Source of the DNA: Nageia nagi
Lineage: Eukaryota; Pinophyta
NCBI GenBank assembly: GCA_050084985.1
Contig: JBITNC010000001.1
Location: 71,920,001-71,984,000 of the forward strand
Reading direction: 5' to 3'
DNA: 64,000 nucleotides
The position numbers and the translations under genes were made by a program. Positions 15,170-26,034 of the stretch are shown here, one piece after another (position 1 is the first letter of the stretch; each line of letters starts with the position of its first letter). Below the pieces are notes generated by a model. The model saw nothing but the letters and a program-made list of their open reading frames with translations. It did no database searches and was not told where the DNA came from.

Positions 15170-18048
15170 CTTTCTTAATTTACAAAAAAATTCATAATAT
15201 TGTATATTTAAAAGTAATATTTAATTACTTTTATCCATACAACATTTACTATAACACATCCAACCATGTTACTACATCCAATCAATCAACCCAACGAACT
15301 ACTAACATCCAATAATACAATATTAGTAACAATTCATACAAGGTGTTCACCATGATCATTAAATACATCTCATGATACACCTTACCCCAAGTGCTTAAGT
15401 TCAAAATTCTCATGCCAAGAAACCGTCAAAATAAATAAAACCCATAACAACTAACATCCATTTTTCTATCATTCCACAACTGTAAACTATACAACAATAA
15501 GAAGAGTACTTAGTGATAGAATTACTTTATGTCTATTACAAATACAAGCAAGTATGAAGAAAATGAAAAGGGTGAGATTCCCAAAGAGTGATCACCATAA
15601 GTGTAAGACAATATATATATATATATAAAAATTGGGTATTTTATTCTACTTTATTACTACAATTAAAAAATCACAAAATGATAAAATAATTTAAACAATA
15701 AGGGAGCAAACCCAACCATCAATTATTCAAATTTTGGAGAGTCATAAAAAATTGAAACATAGCTATATTTATTTTGGAGAAAAGATTCTCAATAGTGTAT
15801 CATATCTCAATAATTTAGTTGACACCCCAACAACACATGAAATTAGAAACAACAACAATAATCCTCGAGGAGAATCCATAGAGCAAAAAGGAATTCATAA
15901 TTGCAATCTCACTCAAAAGGTATATCTGACTCTATAAAAAGGAAATAAAATGAGTGTGATATTTTATAATATCATTGAGTTCATAAATCCAACCAACTAT
16001 GCCAAAGAAATATTTAAAGAAATTAGGCTACCACTTACATCCATGCTAGTACCCTTGCAAAGGCATGCATATAAGGGGAACTAACAACATGATAAAAATA
16101 CTCATTCTAGCTATGAAAATGAAGAAATATATATTCATTATCAAAATAAAATAAAAATATGATCAAAACTATGCTAGCAATTTTTGGTGTAACAAAATAT
16201 GAGCCTCATAATGTAACTACATTTTTTAATATAGACACTGTAATGTTATTACTCAAATAAACATGCAAAAATGAATAGTTTATAATCGTAGTTTAACCAT
16301 CTATAAATTTGAAGAGAGGATAAATGATAAAAGATAAAAATTTATTATTTTCATTAAACTTAAACAATGCTCAATTCACAATCTATAAATATGTTATTCT
16401 TGTTGTAAATTTAGTTCAAAAATGCTAGTATAGGTTTCCAATGAAGCATAGGTCATGGAAATGATTCTAAAATTATGCTGAGACCATATTCACCTAAGAT
16501 TTTTATTACTTTTTGAAGTTAAACCCACACCTATAATGGTGACCCCAAGAATTTCCATTGAACATATAAACTAATAACATCCTTACAATTTAAATGTTCC
16601 TATTAGAGGAAGCCAAACCCTCATGAGATTAATCATAAGCATAATCGAAGTCAAACATCCATGTGATAAAACCCCAACAAGTTTTAGTAAATTAGAATAA
16701 TTTTTAACAATCATACTAAAAATTAAAACCATAGATAATTTTACCACAACATTATAATACCCAAAAATTCTATAGACACAACCCACATTAATCAGAAATA
16801 GGAAAATGATAAAAATATGCAATGATAGAATATCCTCATGAAATGCCATAATTGTTTTACTACCATTACTTGGAAAAATAATGATAATAGTAGGGTCAAA
16901 ATATAACTCACCTACAAATTTTTACTAATGAAAGTCACTTGAAAGTGTAGGCTTATGCAAAGTACCAAGCTTGAGCTCTCCCCACATCCTTGCTTCAAAT
17001 TCTCAATAGTAGGCATGAGCTTGATATATATCTCCCAACCCCAAACCATGAGTTAGTATTTTTTGAATAAGAAGACCCTAAACTACCAAAAAAAGTAGAA
17101 ATAACCAAAACTAGTAACCTCCAAGGAGATCCCCATGACTTAGACTATGAAGGTTTATTTTATTTACCCTCCACGACCTCACATATGCATGGAAACTTTG
17201 AGTTTATCACTCCCTATGAATGCCAAAAATCCTTATCTCAATAGAATGAATTATAAACCTCTATAAAAACTATATGGGTGTGATAACTCTATGAAATGTG
17301 GTGAATTATCATCCCCAACAACCCTTCTTAGATTAATTGGATGAAATACTAGTACAAAAGACCATGATAGCTAGGGTTTAATCCCTAAATCTCCCTTTCC
17401 CTCTCTTCCATGCAAAAAAAATGAATTAGGATTCAAATGGAGGAGGGTATTTTGTTACAAAGCCCTAATTTGATTTAAAATTAGTTAGATACCTAATGCC
17501 ACAAGGTGAGGTAGCATTGGATTATTTACCTTTGCAAATCAAAATGTTTCCTAATTCTTTTGCAACATAAAGCCTTTCAAATTAAAATCCTTTCTAATGT
17601 TTCTCACACATTTGTTGTCACAAAAGGGGTCTTGAAACTATGCACTCCCATGGTGATTACTAATTGAAATACAAATTTTTTCCCATGGTGTTCAACATTA
17701 AAAGCCTAAGGCTTTGAAATAGGCATGATGTATTTGCATCACAAGGGTGTTACATGAACATAGTTCAAAGTAAATTAAGGGTATTCATGGTGGTATATAA
17801 ATACAATGTATTAAAAAATACCAATCAAGATAACCAATTCAAGATATGGTTCCAAGAAAATGTAACTTAATGTAGTTATGTAGAGTTTGATTACACATCG
17901 AAGACTTTCAAGGTATCTCAACAATGATGCATGATAACATAAACATCTAACCTTTGATTGATATACCTAAATGCTCAAAAGGTATTTAAATATTCAAATA
18001 CTTAAGTAAAATATATTAAATATCAGAAGGAAAAAGGAGAGCCATGAA
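15170..18048 (+). repeat. 2.9-kb direct repeat, right copy
   Basis: Partner of 4170-7088 in the same orientation, colinear over its full length with small indels. Homology stops at the GCCATGAAA near 18041-18049, shortly after a purine-rich run. It contains a short (TA)n run at 15610-15626 that is absent from the left copy. Confidence 0.7.
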
Positions 18049-18866
18049 AAAATGATTTGTATAATGCCAAGATAAGTTTGTAATCCCCAAACCACTTCAC
18101 CTTCCTATGAGACTGTTCTAGATAGGCAATGTTGGCATTAAGGTGTTTGTATGAAAATCTAAATATAAAGTAATAAATAATAATTACAATCATATTTAAG
18201 CTCAAATTACAAAATTGACATCACAACTCCAAAGCATCCTCAACATTGGTGATTAGTCCAATATTAGAGTTAATGAATAATGTATTTCTTTGGGTTATAA
18301 TTAGGTTGATCTCCCTAGGTGAAGTATTAATTCAAGTCAATATGTGACGAAATATTTCATATATGAAAAAATACTAGATCAAATCTAGGACTATCTTACT
18401 AATACTAACACCTCTTTCAATGATCCATGGAAGTATTGACACCCTTTTTTGTAGGAATCCCAATTCTAGTGTTGGTTGAAGAATTGGCATTACTAGTGAG
18501 AAGGAATACGGTATCCAAATTCTTAAAACACATAAGGATAGGGATATAATTTCCCTAAGAAAATTCATACCATCCTTATCCCCTTGTTACATGTGTTGAA
18601 ATCATCTAAGTATTCCATGAACAAATACCCAAGTAGGTATGAATTGGTAGTAAGGATATGCATTCCTCTACACTCTTATATCCACTTCTTGGTTGCTTCT
18701 TATTTCTCATATGAGGAAAACTCCTTTAATAAAACTCCTTCTTACTCTTCCTATCTTTCTTTCCAAATATTTATCACATTGTACTTAAACTGATGGCTAC
18801 TAGTCCTTTTGGTGCTTTATTGTTATAAGTGTTATTTTTATAGAAAGGATTAATAATATTCTTCAC
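18049..18866. other. Unassigned region next to a gypsy remnant
   Basis: Probably the eroded continuation of the minus-strand gypsy element at 18867-20207, but no RT motif is readable. The ORF at 18374-18568 (-) matches nothing I know. Confidence 0.35.
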
Positions 18867-20207
18867 TTATCCCATTGCAACAACATGATTTATTATTTTT
18901 TTCAAATGAGACCTTAAAATAAATTTTCCATTATCTTTTACAAGATAATATTTATTCTCCTTCCTATAATATATAACATCCCTATCAATAAATAAGGACT
19001 TCCCAACACTATACCAACAACATAAATGGTACAATACCAAATACAACCTCATCAATGAAATCAACATTAATGGTAAACCTCAAATTGGATTTTTGTGTGA
19101 CTTGAATCTATGTCATATTGCTCCTTGTCAAAGTAGGTAAGGATATGAATGAGTATGGGTATTCAATCCTAGATTCTTCAGTAAGTCCTCTAAAATCAAA
19201 TTCATTTGAGAACCTAGATAAACAAGTAAATCAATTTTGGTCTTCTTTGCTTGAACCTTTATGTAAACAAATTGTATCTTCCTCTTCTCTTCTCTAACTT
19301 CTAATGATGAACCATTCAAAACCATGTAATTAAGTATTTCATTAACTTCATAGGTATCTTATACCTCATAAATCTCTTCTTCTTGTAGCACTAGTGTTGA
19401 CAATAGCACTGGCACTATTTTATTCTCAAGTTTCTTCTTAAACCATTTTGGTCTAAGTTTTGGATATGTATATCAACACTTATCTTCCTCATTCCATTAC
19501 TTTTTTTGAGTATCGAGTCTTCTTATTATCATATTTCTTTGGTGTGGCATTGATCTTGCCCTTCTCTTATGCTTCTTCTTCAAGTATTTCTCTTCACCTT
19601 TGGTCTTCCACTAAGTGTCCAAGTGTTGTGCCTAAATAAAAACTTAATCTAAATATAAAGGATTAAAAAGTAATAATTATACTAAAGGTAACTATGTAAA
19701 TATCTAATATATTTGAGAATAATATCTTTTCCTTCAAAGGATACCCTAATCAGTGAATCCCTCTTCTTGAAATCAATTTTTTTTTGGACACTTTACCCCT
19801 TGTCTTGTTTGAAATGAAACCATTCCATTAGCTTCTTTTACTGATGGCCAAGAGGATAAAATTTACCTTGTAATAGCTCTTTAAAACTCCTCCAACTTGT
19901 AACAAATAATTCCTCAGTAATCTTGAAAACATCATAGTATGCTTCCCACTAAACCAAATCATATACTTCAATTTTGAGTGCAGTAATGTTGATCTTCTTA
20001 TTATCATATTTAACCTTCTTTACTCTTAAAAATACCTCTATTTTCTTCAACTATTGGGTTGATGTTTCAACATTAGTATCTCCTCTAAAGGATTTGAGAT
20101 CTATTGATAGATGTAGCATAACCTCAATGGTTTAGTCTAGTCATGTTCTCCACTTCTTGTAATGGTAAGTTTCTTGAAAGAGCAGAAGGTGGTGGGGATG
20201 CACTCAT
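18867..20207 (-). pseudogene. Ty3/gypsy gag-protease remnant (array member C)
   Basis: Minus-strand 5' part of a Ty3/gypsy polyprotein. The probable start ATG is at 20207, giving MSASPPPSALSRN. The frame then breaks; the gag core is readable around 20120-19690 (SIDLKSFRGD, WRSFKELLQGKFYPLGHQ). The protease lies at 19325-19128: the usual D-S/T-G reads YLG in LVYLGSQMNLI, so the catalytic Asp is gone. A conserved post-protease block follows at 19067-18867 (RDVIYYRKENKYYLVKDNGK). No RT is recognisable beyond. Upstream (20208 onward) is leader or LTR shared with the other array members. The similarity to conifer gypsy polyproteins is from recall of family style. Confidence 0.75.
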
Positions 20208-20713
20208 ATTGGTTTTTTGCTCAATATTTGATTTATAGGTTGGTTTCCATCTATATTTAAGGTCAAAAGTAATAGGAAAGAAATAAAAATATGAAGAGTT
20301 ACATGAAAGGGATAAGCAAATAAATAACTAAAATAGAAAATTCACAACCTGGTATTACAATATAGGTAACAATCCATAGCCAAGATTAAGAATAGCAGAC
20401 TATCTTGCACTTGGGTTCTCACAATCATAATACACAACCATAATTTGAAGAAAACATTTCACACATGACATTCACAAAAGCAATAATAACCACTTTGTTG
20501 CAAGAGTGCAAAGCATTATCTATTTACATTATCATATGTGAATTGCTTTTACAGATTAGGAAAACTTTACTAAAATGTTTGACCTTCTTAATTTCTAAAA
20601 ACTAGCATTTATACAACTTTCCTCCCCTTTGGGTGGTTGGATCTCATTAATGTATATTACTACTAGCATTGAATGAAACAACTACAACAATACTATTTAC
20701 ATAAATGCTACAA
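20208..20713 (-). repeat. Gypsy array leader/LTR, unit A, distal part
   Basis: Non-coding sequence upstream of the gag start. It matches 36298-36800 in the same orientation (for example AACAATCCATAGCCAAGAT at both). It is split from its continuation at 28562 by the 7.84-kb insertion. A clear primer site was not found, so the LTR edge is undetermined. Confidence 0.7.
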
Positions 20714-20718
20714 CTATG
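20714..20718 (+). other. Target site duplication, left copy
   Basis: CTATG directly before the LTR start; the same five bases follow the 3' LTR at 28557-28561. This is the usual Ty3/gypsy duplication length. Confidence 0.95.
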
Positions 20719-21587
20719 TGTTAACACATAAAAAATATTTTATGTTTTTAAATCAATAAATTAATGAAATATGCTTGGCTTAACTATATGTCTTGAATGG
20801 ATTAAAGTGATAATATCAATGTTTGGCTTGAATATGAATATTGTATGGGTTATCTTGAATATTGCATGAGTTATCTTGAATATTGCATGGTTTATCTTGA
20901 GTATTGTATGAATTATCTTGTTTATTGATGTGTTTATCTTAAATCTTGTGAATTAACCTTATTTATGTGGATGCACGTCGACCTATGGGCGGTATTATCT
21001 ATTATCTATATAAATAAGGGATCTAATAATAAGTCCACAACAACAAGGATACACATGATCCCGCGTATGGTCTTGTAAGTGGCTACCCTTAAGGTATCTC
21101 TTGGTACCGCCTACAAGGCTATGGTTTGTGTGCTTCCTTACGTGAGCTCTCCTGACATCTGTGATCAATTCTGATATTATACTGCTATCTGAGATATCTA
21201 TACCGAAGATCTGGACCTATCTGAGAGGTCAAAGCTATCAAAATAAGGTCACCGATGCTCCTTTGTGAACGGAAGAACACCGTCGATGTTGTTATACCAC
21301 CGAAATGGACTGCCCGCGGTCCTCTTTTGTCATCCTTGCAGGTCACGATGCTATTGGAAAGGTAGCTCATCATCAGTACATCACCAATATCTGCATCTTT
21401 CATTGTTAGGAATGTTCCGTGAGGTAAGTACACAAATTATAGTCTTGGTTGGTACAATTACACTTCTAAATTGGTTATGCTGTTTATTTGTTATCTAGAA
21501 TAAATCGCTATCCGTAGCTTGAATACAGATAATATTGAGTTTGTAGATATTTGCTTGTTTATTTATTTGCATGCTCATTTGTAAACA
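20719..21587 (+). repeat. 5' LTR of PMD-bearing element
   Basis: Starts TGTTAACACATAAAA and ends GTAAACA. Against the 3' LTR I count about 27 substitutions and one indel by eye, nearly all transitions, so about 97% identity. The centre holds three 30-bp repeat units (21247, 21277, 21307), the last with a hairpin-like GC-rich core. An 82-codon minus ORF is present in both LTRs only because they are copies. Confidence 0.96.
21007..21016 (+). promoter_or_regulatory. TATA box of the 5' LTR
   Basis: TATATAAATA, followed by AGGG; identical in the 3' LTR at 27975-27984. It is the best candidate core promoter for the genomic RNA, leaving about 570 bases of R-U5 side if initiation is about 30 bases downstream. 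Confidence 0.6.
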
Positions 21588-21589
21588 TT

Positions 21590-21607
21590 TGGTGAACCCG
21601 ACGTGAA
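21590..21607 (+). other. Primer binding site of PMD-bearing element
   Basis: TGGTGAACCCGACGTGAA begins two bases after the LTR. I could not name the matching tRNA. The same TGGTGAACCC start occurs at 58635, two bases after another LTR. Confidence 0.8.
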
Positions 21608-21679
21608 CTACACATCATTATAATAAAACCCTAAAGGTTTTAGTTAAGACTAACATCTATTTTGTGAAGTGTTTTGAGT

Positions 21680-22960
21680 ATGGAGCAGCTTAAGTTATTC
21701 TTGCACAGTCTTTCAAAAAGGGATTTGGATGAATTATTGGTAGAAATCAGACAGGATGATCCAGAGGGATCCAGAGGAATGCAAAATAGCACCGAGGGTG
21801 ACAATAGTAATTTTCAGGCTACTATGGAAGGTATGCAGAGGAAGATAGATAGATTGGCAAGGAGATCAACGCCGCCTAATGACTCTTTCGAATTTGGTAG
21901 TCCCTTGTGTGATGAGATTCGTAGACACATGCCACCATCCAACTACAAAGAGCCAAATTTCAATAAGTTCAATGGGGAAGGAGACCCAAGAAGACATATA
22001 CAAGGATTCAAGGATGAGTGTGAACTCAAAATTGGTACAGATCAAAGATTGCAAGCTAAATTCTTCCCCTAGAGCTTGGAAAAGAACGCCCAAGAATGGT
22101 TTTATGCATTACCTAAAGGGTCAATCACATCATTTGAGGAGTTTAGTAATTTGTTTTTGGAGCAATATAAGCATAATATCAAGAAGGAGGTTATGCTATC
22201 AGATTTATGTGCTATCAAGCAAGACAGTGATGAGCAACTAGACAAATTTGTCGTAAGGTTTAAAAAGACATGGCAGCAAGTGAAGACAAGATTAACGGAA
22301 AAAGAGGTAAATAACATGTTCAAAGAAGCAGTTATATTACCCTTACAATCATATGTTATTGATTATACACATCTTACATTTTTTGATATGACGTATAAGC
22401 TGTTAGAAAAAGAAAAAGTCCTTGTGAAGCTAGGGCTTGTAAAGTATGGTAGTAGTGATAAGACAAAAGCAAAGGATAAGAAACCACAATCGCCAAAAAA
22501 AGAGAAAGCTATCCATGTGGCTGAGAAGACAAGTGAGATGAAGGAAAAGAGATATGTGAGATTTCCCATACCTCCAAGACATATCCTAAAAGATCTGGTG
22601 GAAAAAGAGTTATTACAACCTTTACCGAAGTGTGAGGAAGATCCAACAGTAGAAAAACCTCATTGGTATAAGGAAGATAGATACTATGAATATCATCAGG
22701 TGAAAGGCCATGCTACTAATGGATGTGGAAATCTTAGGGATAGAATACAGAAACTCATAGAAGATGGATCCTATGTATGTCCAACAAAGGTCAAAGATAC
22801 AGGAGAAGAACAACATATCAATATGATCTTTCTCGAAGAGGATTGCGAGGTTGACACCGGTGGGAGCTCCAGGCCCTCCGGGGTATCATTTGGTAGATCA
22901 AAATATGTAAAAAAAAGAAAAAAGAAAAAAAAGGAGCTAGCAGATGGTTCAGGTCTCTAA
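21680..22960 (+). pseudogene. Retrotransposon gag gene with one internal TAG
   Basis: Gag structural protein, 426 codons plus stop, in one frame except for a TAG at 22070-22072. The ATG at 21680 is preferred over the TTG-initiated frame two codons upstream. The N-terminus (residues 1-75) is Leu/Glu-rich and polar. The retrotransposon gag core spans about 90-245, with FNKFNGEGDPRRHI before the stop and AQEWFYALPKGSI after it. A Lys-rich linker follows (about 255-300). A degenerate zinc knuckle near 335-350 reads YYEYHQVKGHATNGC, with the first Cys replaced by Tyr, then NLRDRIQKLIEDG, typical of Tat-like gags. It ends in a Lys run. Homologous to the gag at 58740. Readthrough could still give full-length protein, but that is speculative. 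Confidence 0.9.
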
Positions 22961-23036
22961 TAGATGTCAGGGTCAAGATATTAGGAGGTTTTATGAAGAC
23001 ATAACAGGAGTGTCGGCATTGCATTTCATGATAATA

Positions 23037-23052
23037 GGACCGCCAGTGGTCC
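23037..23052. repeat. Hairpin-like 16-mer, post-gag copy
   Basis: GGACCGCCAGTGGTCC, two 6-base arms (one G-T wobble) around a 4-base loop. Same motif as in the LTR at 21307. Its downstream flank (CTCTTTT) also matches the LTR copy. Confidence 0.75.
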
Positions 23053-23248
23053 TCTTTTTGTGGAGAAACAGAGAGAAGCAAAAGATGCCAAGTACATTCG
23101 CAACATGAAAGGTCAGGATTTCAGGTCGTATCGATGGCATTCGTTCTCAAGGATCACGCAACATCAAATTCACACATCACAAGTACATGAACAAAGAACA
23201 AATCAGGTACCAAAGTTTGTGTTTTATATATATCATGATCAAAATGTT

Positions 23249-23254
23249 TTTATT
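23249..23254 (-). terminator. Candidate poly(A) signal of the antisense PMD gene
   Basis: AATAAA on the minus strand, about 36 bases downstream of the PMD stop codon at 23290. Right position and orientation; function is inferred. Confidence 0.5.
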
Positions 23255-23289
23255 TACAATGCAAACTGGATGAGATTACATGGAATGAT

Positions 23290-25563
23290 TTAGAATCTCC
23301 TAGTAGACCCCCCACCCCCTACACTTGAGCTAGTAGCCCTGCTAGATGCGCCACCCCTGCACTGTGCTTTGTACTTCTCTGTGCGGGCCTTCTCCTCACC
23401 GATCTGTCTCTCAACCTAGTGAAGCTACTCGTAGAGGACCTTGATTTCTTTGTTGGCCGCCTGTAAGTCCTGATAGATGCCGGCATAATCTCCTCCTTCG
23501 AATCATAGACGGCCCTGTAGCTCTCTTATTTCCTCATCCTTCTGATCGATTTGGCCACGCAACCTAGCCATGTCAACCTTAGGATCTGTAACATAGCATA
23601 AACATATCATGTTAGTTCCTTGCATATTATGAAAAACTGAAAGTCAAAGCAAAGTAAGAGAGAAAGTAGGTTACCATCATCATCCTCATCGTAGTCTACA
23701 TCCTCCCAGTCTGATTCTGTCTTATACTCAGGTTCATATTCATCCTGGTCTGGATCAATCTCCTCATTATCATCATGACCTACATCTAGAGATGTGTCAC
23801 GAGCGTATGTAGAGCTACTCTCTCCTCCCCATCCTCCCATGGTGAAGGGAGCGTCCCACCCGATCTCTGTGTCTCTTGGGTCCTCATCCTCCCATGCAGC
23901 GTCACCTGTGTCAGCATCGTGAATGCCTATGTAGTGAGGGCGGCGTGTCCTCCACCAGTCTAGATAGTCCTCTATGTGATCGGGTCCATCTATGTTATCA
24001 TCAACATCATAGTTGGAGTCCTCGCTTGGGGACTCCCAGTCTGAGTCCCAGTCTGGTACTGGCTCATAATCCTCTGGGAGGTGCCTGCTATGGTAGTAGC
24101 GCACCACTATCCTGCAGTCATCCAGTATACCCTGCTGGAGGCCGAAGTGATGGAGTACCCACTCTGGCCTGTACGGCTCCACTAGGGCCCTACACGCCTG
24201 TAGGTAGGTACGGTGTCTCACCCATGTCATCTCTTGTAGGTCCTCTTCCCACTCTGGTACACCTCCCCGATAAGGAGGCCAGTAGATCTACACCTCCTGT
24301 AGAAGGTCAAGTCGCACACGCCATCCCTCAAGGTCTATGCTAGGAAAGTCTGGTATCTCGGTTGTCACCCATCGCTGCCAGGTGGGGCATCATCCGGCTG
24401 GTCTAGGGGCAGTATTGTCGGTCTAGAAATAGTGATGTGTTCATAGGCCCACACCTGCAGTATCATAGAGTGAGCCACCTATCTCCCCTTTCGCTCCACC
24501 TTTGCAAAGCTGTGGAGATCATGATAAAGTTGTGCCAGTATTGCGGGGCACCATGCATATCGCTATCTGTGTAAAACCATGTCCTAAATGATAGGAATCA
24601 TACCCACTGGGAAGGTCTCACTGCTCTTGTCTGGATAGACAATAACATCTAGAAGGCAGGCAATGAGGAGCCTCATCCGTAGGTCACCCCGTGCTGGAGG
24701 ATCCTCTGGCACATGTCTCACTAGTGACACACCTCTCTTCCTATGATTCACTTTGTCTGATCCTGTCAGCCATGTAGCCCACACCTCTGCCTGTTCCAAG
24801 CTTGGAACAGAAATCATGTTCACTAGTTTCCCCCTGATAGGAAGTCTAGTGATCCTGTAGATATCCTTTAGGGTCACTGTAATCTCACCGGTGGGAAGGT
24901 GAAAGGTGTTGGAATTTGGATCCCACCTCTCCATCAAAGCTGTAAGCATGTTGTGGTCATGAAACACATAGTCAGCAAATGCAAGGTGGCTGAATGAAAT
25001 ATCCTCCAGAATGCTCCGGGCTGCGTCAGTTTGGGGCCATTGTTGGGCAGTGGTGAAGGCGGCACTCTTACCGGAGGGTCGCATAACGTATGCACGGCTC
25101 TATAAGAAAAGAAGGATGAAAGGCAAGTCAGTATCAAGATGTGAAACACAAATAGCAAAAAAAAAAAAAATAGTACAGGAAAATGAGGACCACCCACGGT
25201 CTATTACAGGTGAGAAGGATCGCCCACGATCCAAACTAGGGCAGAAAGGACCACCAGCGATCCTATTTCCGTGAAAAGGGGTAGTAAAATTTGGGTTGTA
25301 GGTTCGTATGGGTGAGCATAAGGTAGCCATGGTACCAGAAGTTCGAAAAGCAAACTAAAAAGAGAAAAATGTAGGGCTAGGGTATGCAATAGGAAAACCT
25401 TAGGGGCAATTCAGAAAAACTAGTGTACAGGCAGCTAAAACTTGAAGAAAAACAAAAACATAGCAAGAAAAAGGTAGGAGAGGTAGTGTACCTGATGACC
25501 AGCAGGAGAATCAGCCACCAAGGTAGCTCTGTGTCCCTCTCGGCGTGTGATTGGTAGGGCCAT
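23290..25563 (-). pseudogene. Plant mobile domain (PMD/MAIN-like) gene, three exons, antisense
   Basis: Exon 1 25563-25492 (ATG, 24 codons), intron 25491-25100 (GT-AG, phase 0), exon 2 25099-23675, intron 23674-23586 (GT-AG, phase 1), exon 3 23585-23290 with TAA. About 597 codons. The PMD starts in exon 2: LMERWDPNSNTFHLPTGEIT and ITRLPIRG match the domain's first half. LAQLYHDLHS and LQVWAYEH match its middle, and RPEWVLHHFGLQQ is its signature end. Then comes an Asp/Glu-rich acidic region (about 24060-23680). Exon 3 encodes a short Glu/Lys/Gln heptad-like helix and a Gly/Ser tail. Breaks: TAG at 24584, 24563, 24479, 24288, 23425 and 23416, TGA at 23503, and a one-base frame change near 24370-24410. 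PMD proteins are plant nuclear proteins (MAIN, MAIL1) that are also found in transposons. The role here is unknown. Confidence 0.88.
25187..25263. repeat. Three hairpin-like 16-mers in PMD intron 1
   Basis: Copies begin at 25187, 25217 and 25248, about 30 bases apart. The middle one, GGATCGCCCACGATCC, is a perfect 6-base inverted repeat with loop CCCA. The same 30-base spacing is seen in the LTR. Confidence 0.8.
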
Positions 25564-25707
25564 AGTGTGTAGCACAGTAATATAGGAAGAATTATCTGGC
25601 GATAGTGACAAAAGCACCAGCTAAACCTCTCCGAATCAGTCTCTCAAGCTCTAGGATGCTCTCAGCTATGAAAATGACAGGGTGAACAAATGAAGAAGGG
25701 TGGGGCC

Positions 25708-25716
25708 CCTTTTATA
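25708..25716 (-). promoter_or_regulatory. TATA box of the antisense PMD gene
   Basis: TATAAAAGG on the minus strand, about 145 bases upstream of the ATG at 25563. This would leave a 5' UTR of roughly 110-120 bases. Good consensus and position; transcription is not shown. Confidence 0.6.
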
Positions 25717-25858
25717 AAAAGGTTAGGGCACACACTTCAAGATAAATTTTGATTTGAGCATTTGGTGCACGTAGATCAGCAATTAGGCATCAATCTGGAA
25801 TCTAGGGGTGATTCGTAGGGACATGATTTTCATGATTTTTGATGAATCTTCAAGAAAA

Positions 25859-25926
25859 GGATCACCCGTAGCCTTAGTGAAGACCACCGGCATTCTAAAT
25901 CAGTGAGAAAGGATTGCCTGCATTCC
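25859..25926. repeat. Three degenerate 16-mers upstream of the PMD gene
   Basis: Starts 25859, 25881 and 25911. They keep the purine-GA...CC...TYCC frame of the motif, but the arms pair less well (the last pairs at 5 of 6). Confidence 0.55.
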
Positions 25927-26034
25927 TTTATCTAGAAAATTAGTTTATTAAGTATCATGAGTGCATCATAGGTGTTTGATCAACGTTATATCTAGGAGAA
26001 TATTGCTTTGAGTTTCGTGTTTGCAGACCTGAGT

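Larger units (their letters stand above)
22961..23289 (+). other. Spacer after gag, including the PMD gene's 3' flank
   Basis: No protease or RT motif follows gag. It contains one hairpin-like 16-mer at 23037-23052 and the minus-strand poly(A) signal of the PMD gene. The plus ORF at 23060-23293 has no recognised homology. Confidence 0.6.
25564..26034 (-). promoter_or_regulatory. Upstream region of the antisense PMD gene
   Basis: About 470 bases between the PMD start codon and the tandem arrays. It holds the TATA box at 25716-25708 and three further weak hairpin-like 16-mers at 25859, 25881 and 25911. No coding motif. Confidence 0.55.

Noticed and set aside
21185-21433. 82-codon minus ORF conserved at 28154-28402, suggesting a small gene
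   Set aside because: The two are the same segment of the two LTRs. Conservation follows from LTR duplication, and the differences do not favour synonymous sites by eye.
23876-24343. 155-codon plus ORF
   Set aside because: It lies fully opposite PMD exon 2, whose protein has recognised motifs. This frame is low-complexity Pro/Ser/Leu with no homology.
21680-25563. TAG read as a sense codon (alternative code)
   Set aside because: Old elements in the same window have TAA, TGA and TAG stops alike, and a plant nuclear genome uses the standard code. Deamination explains the bias better.
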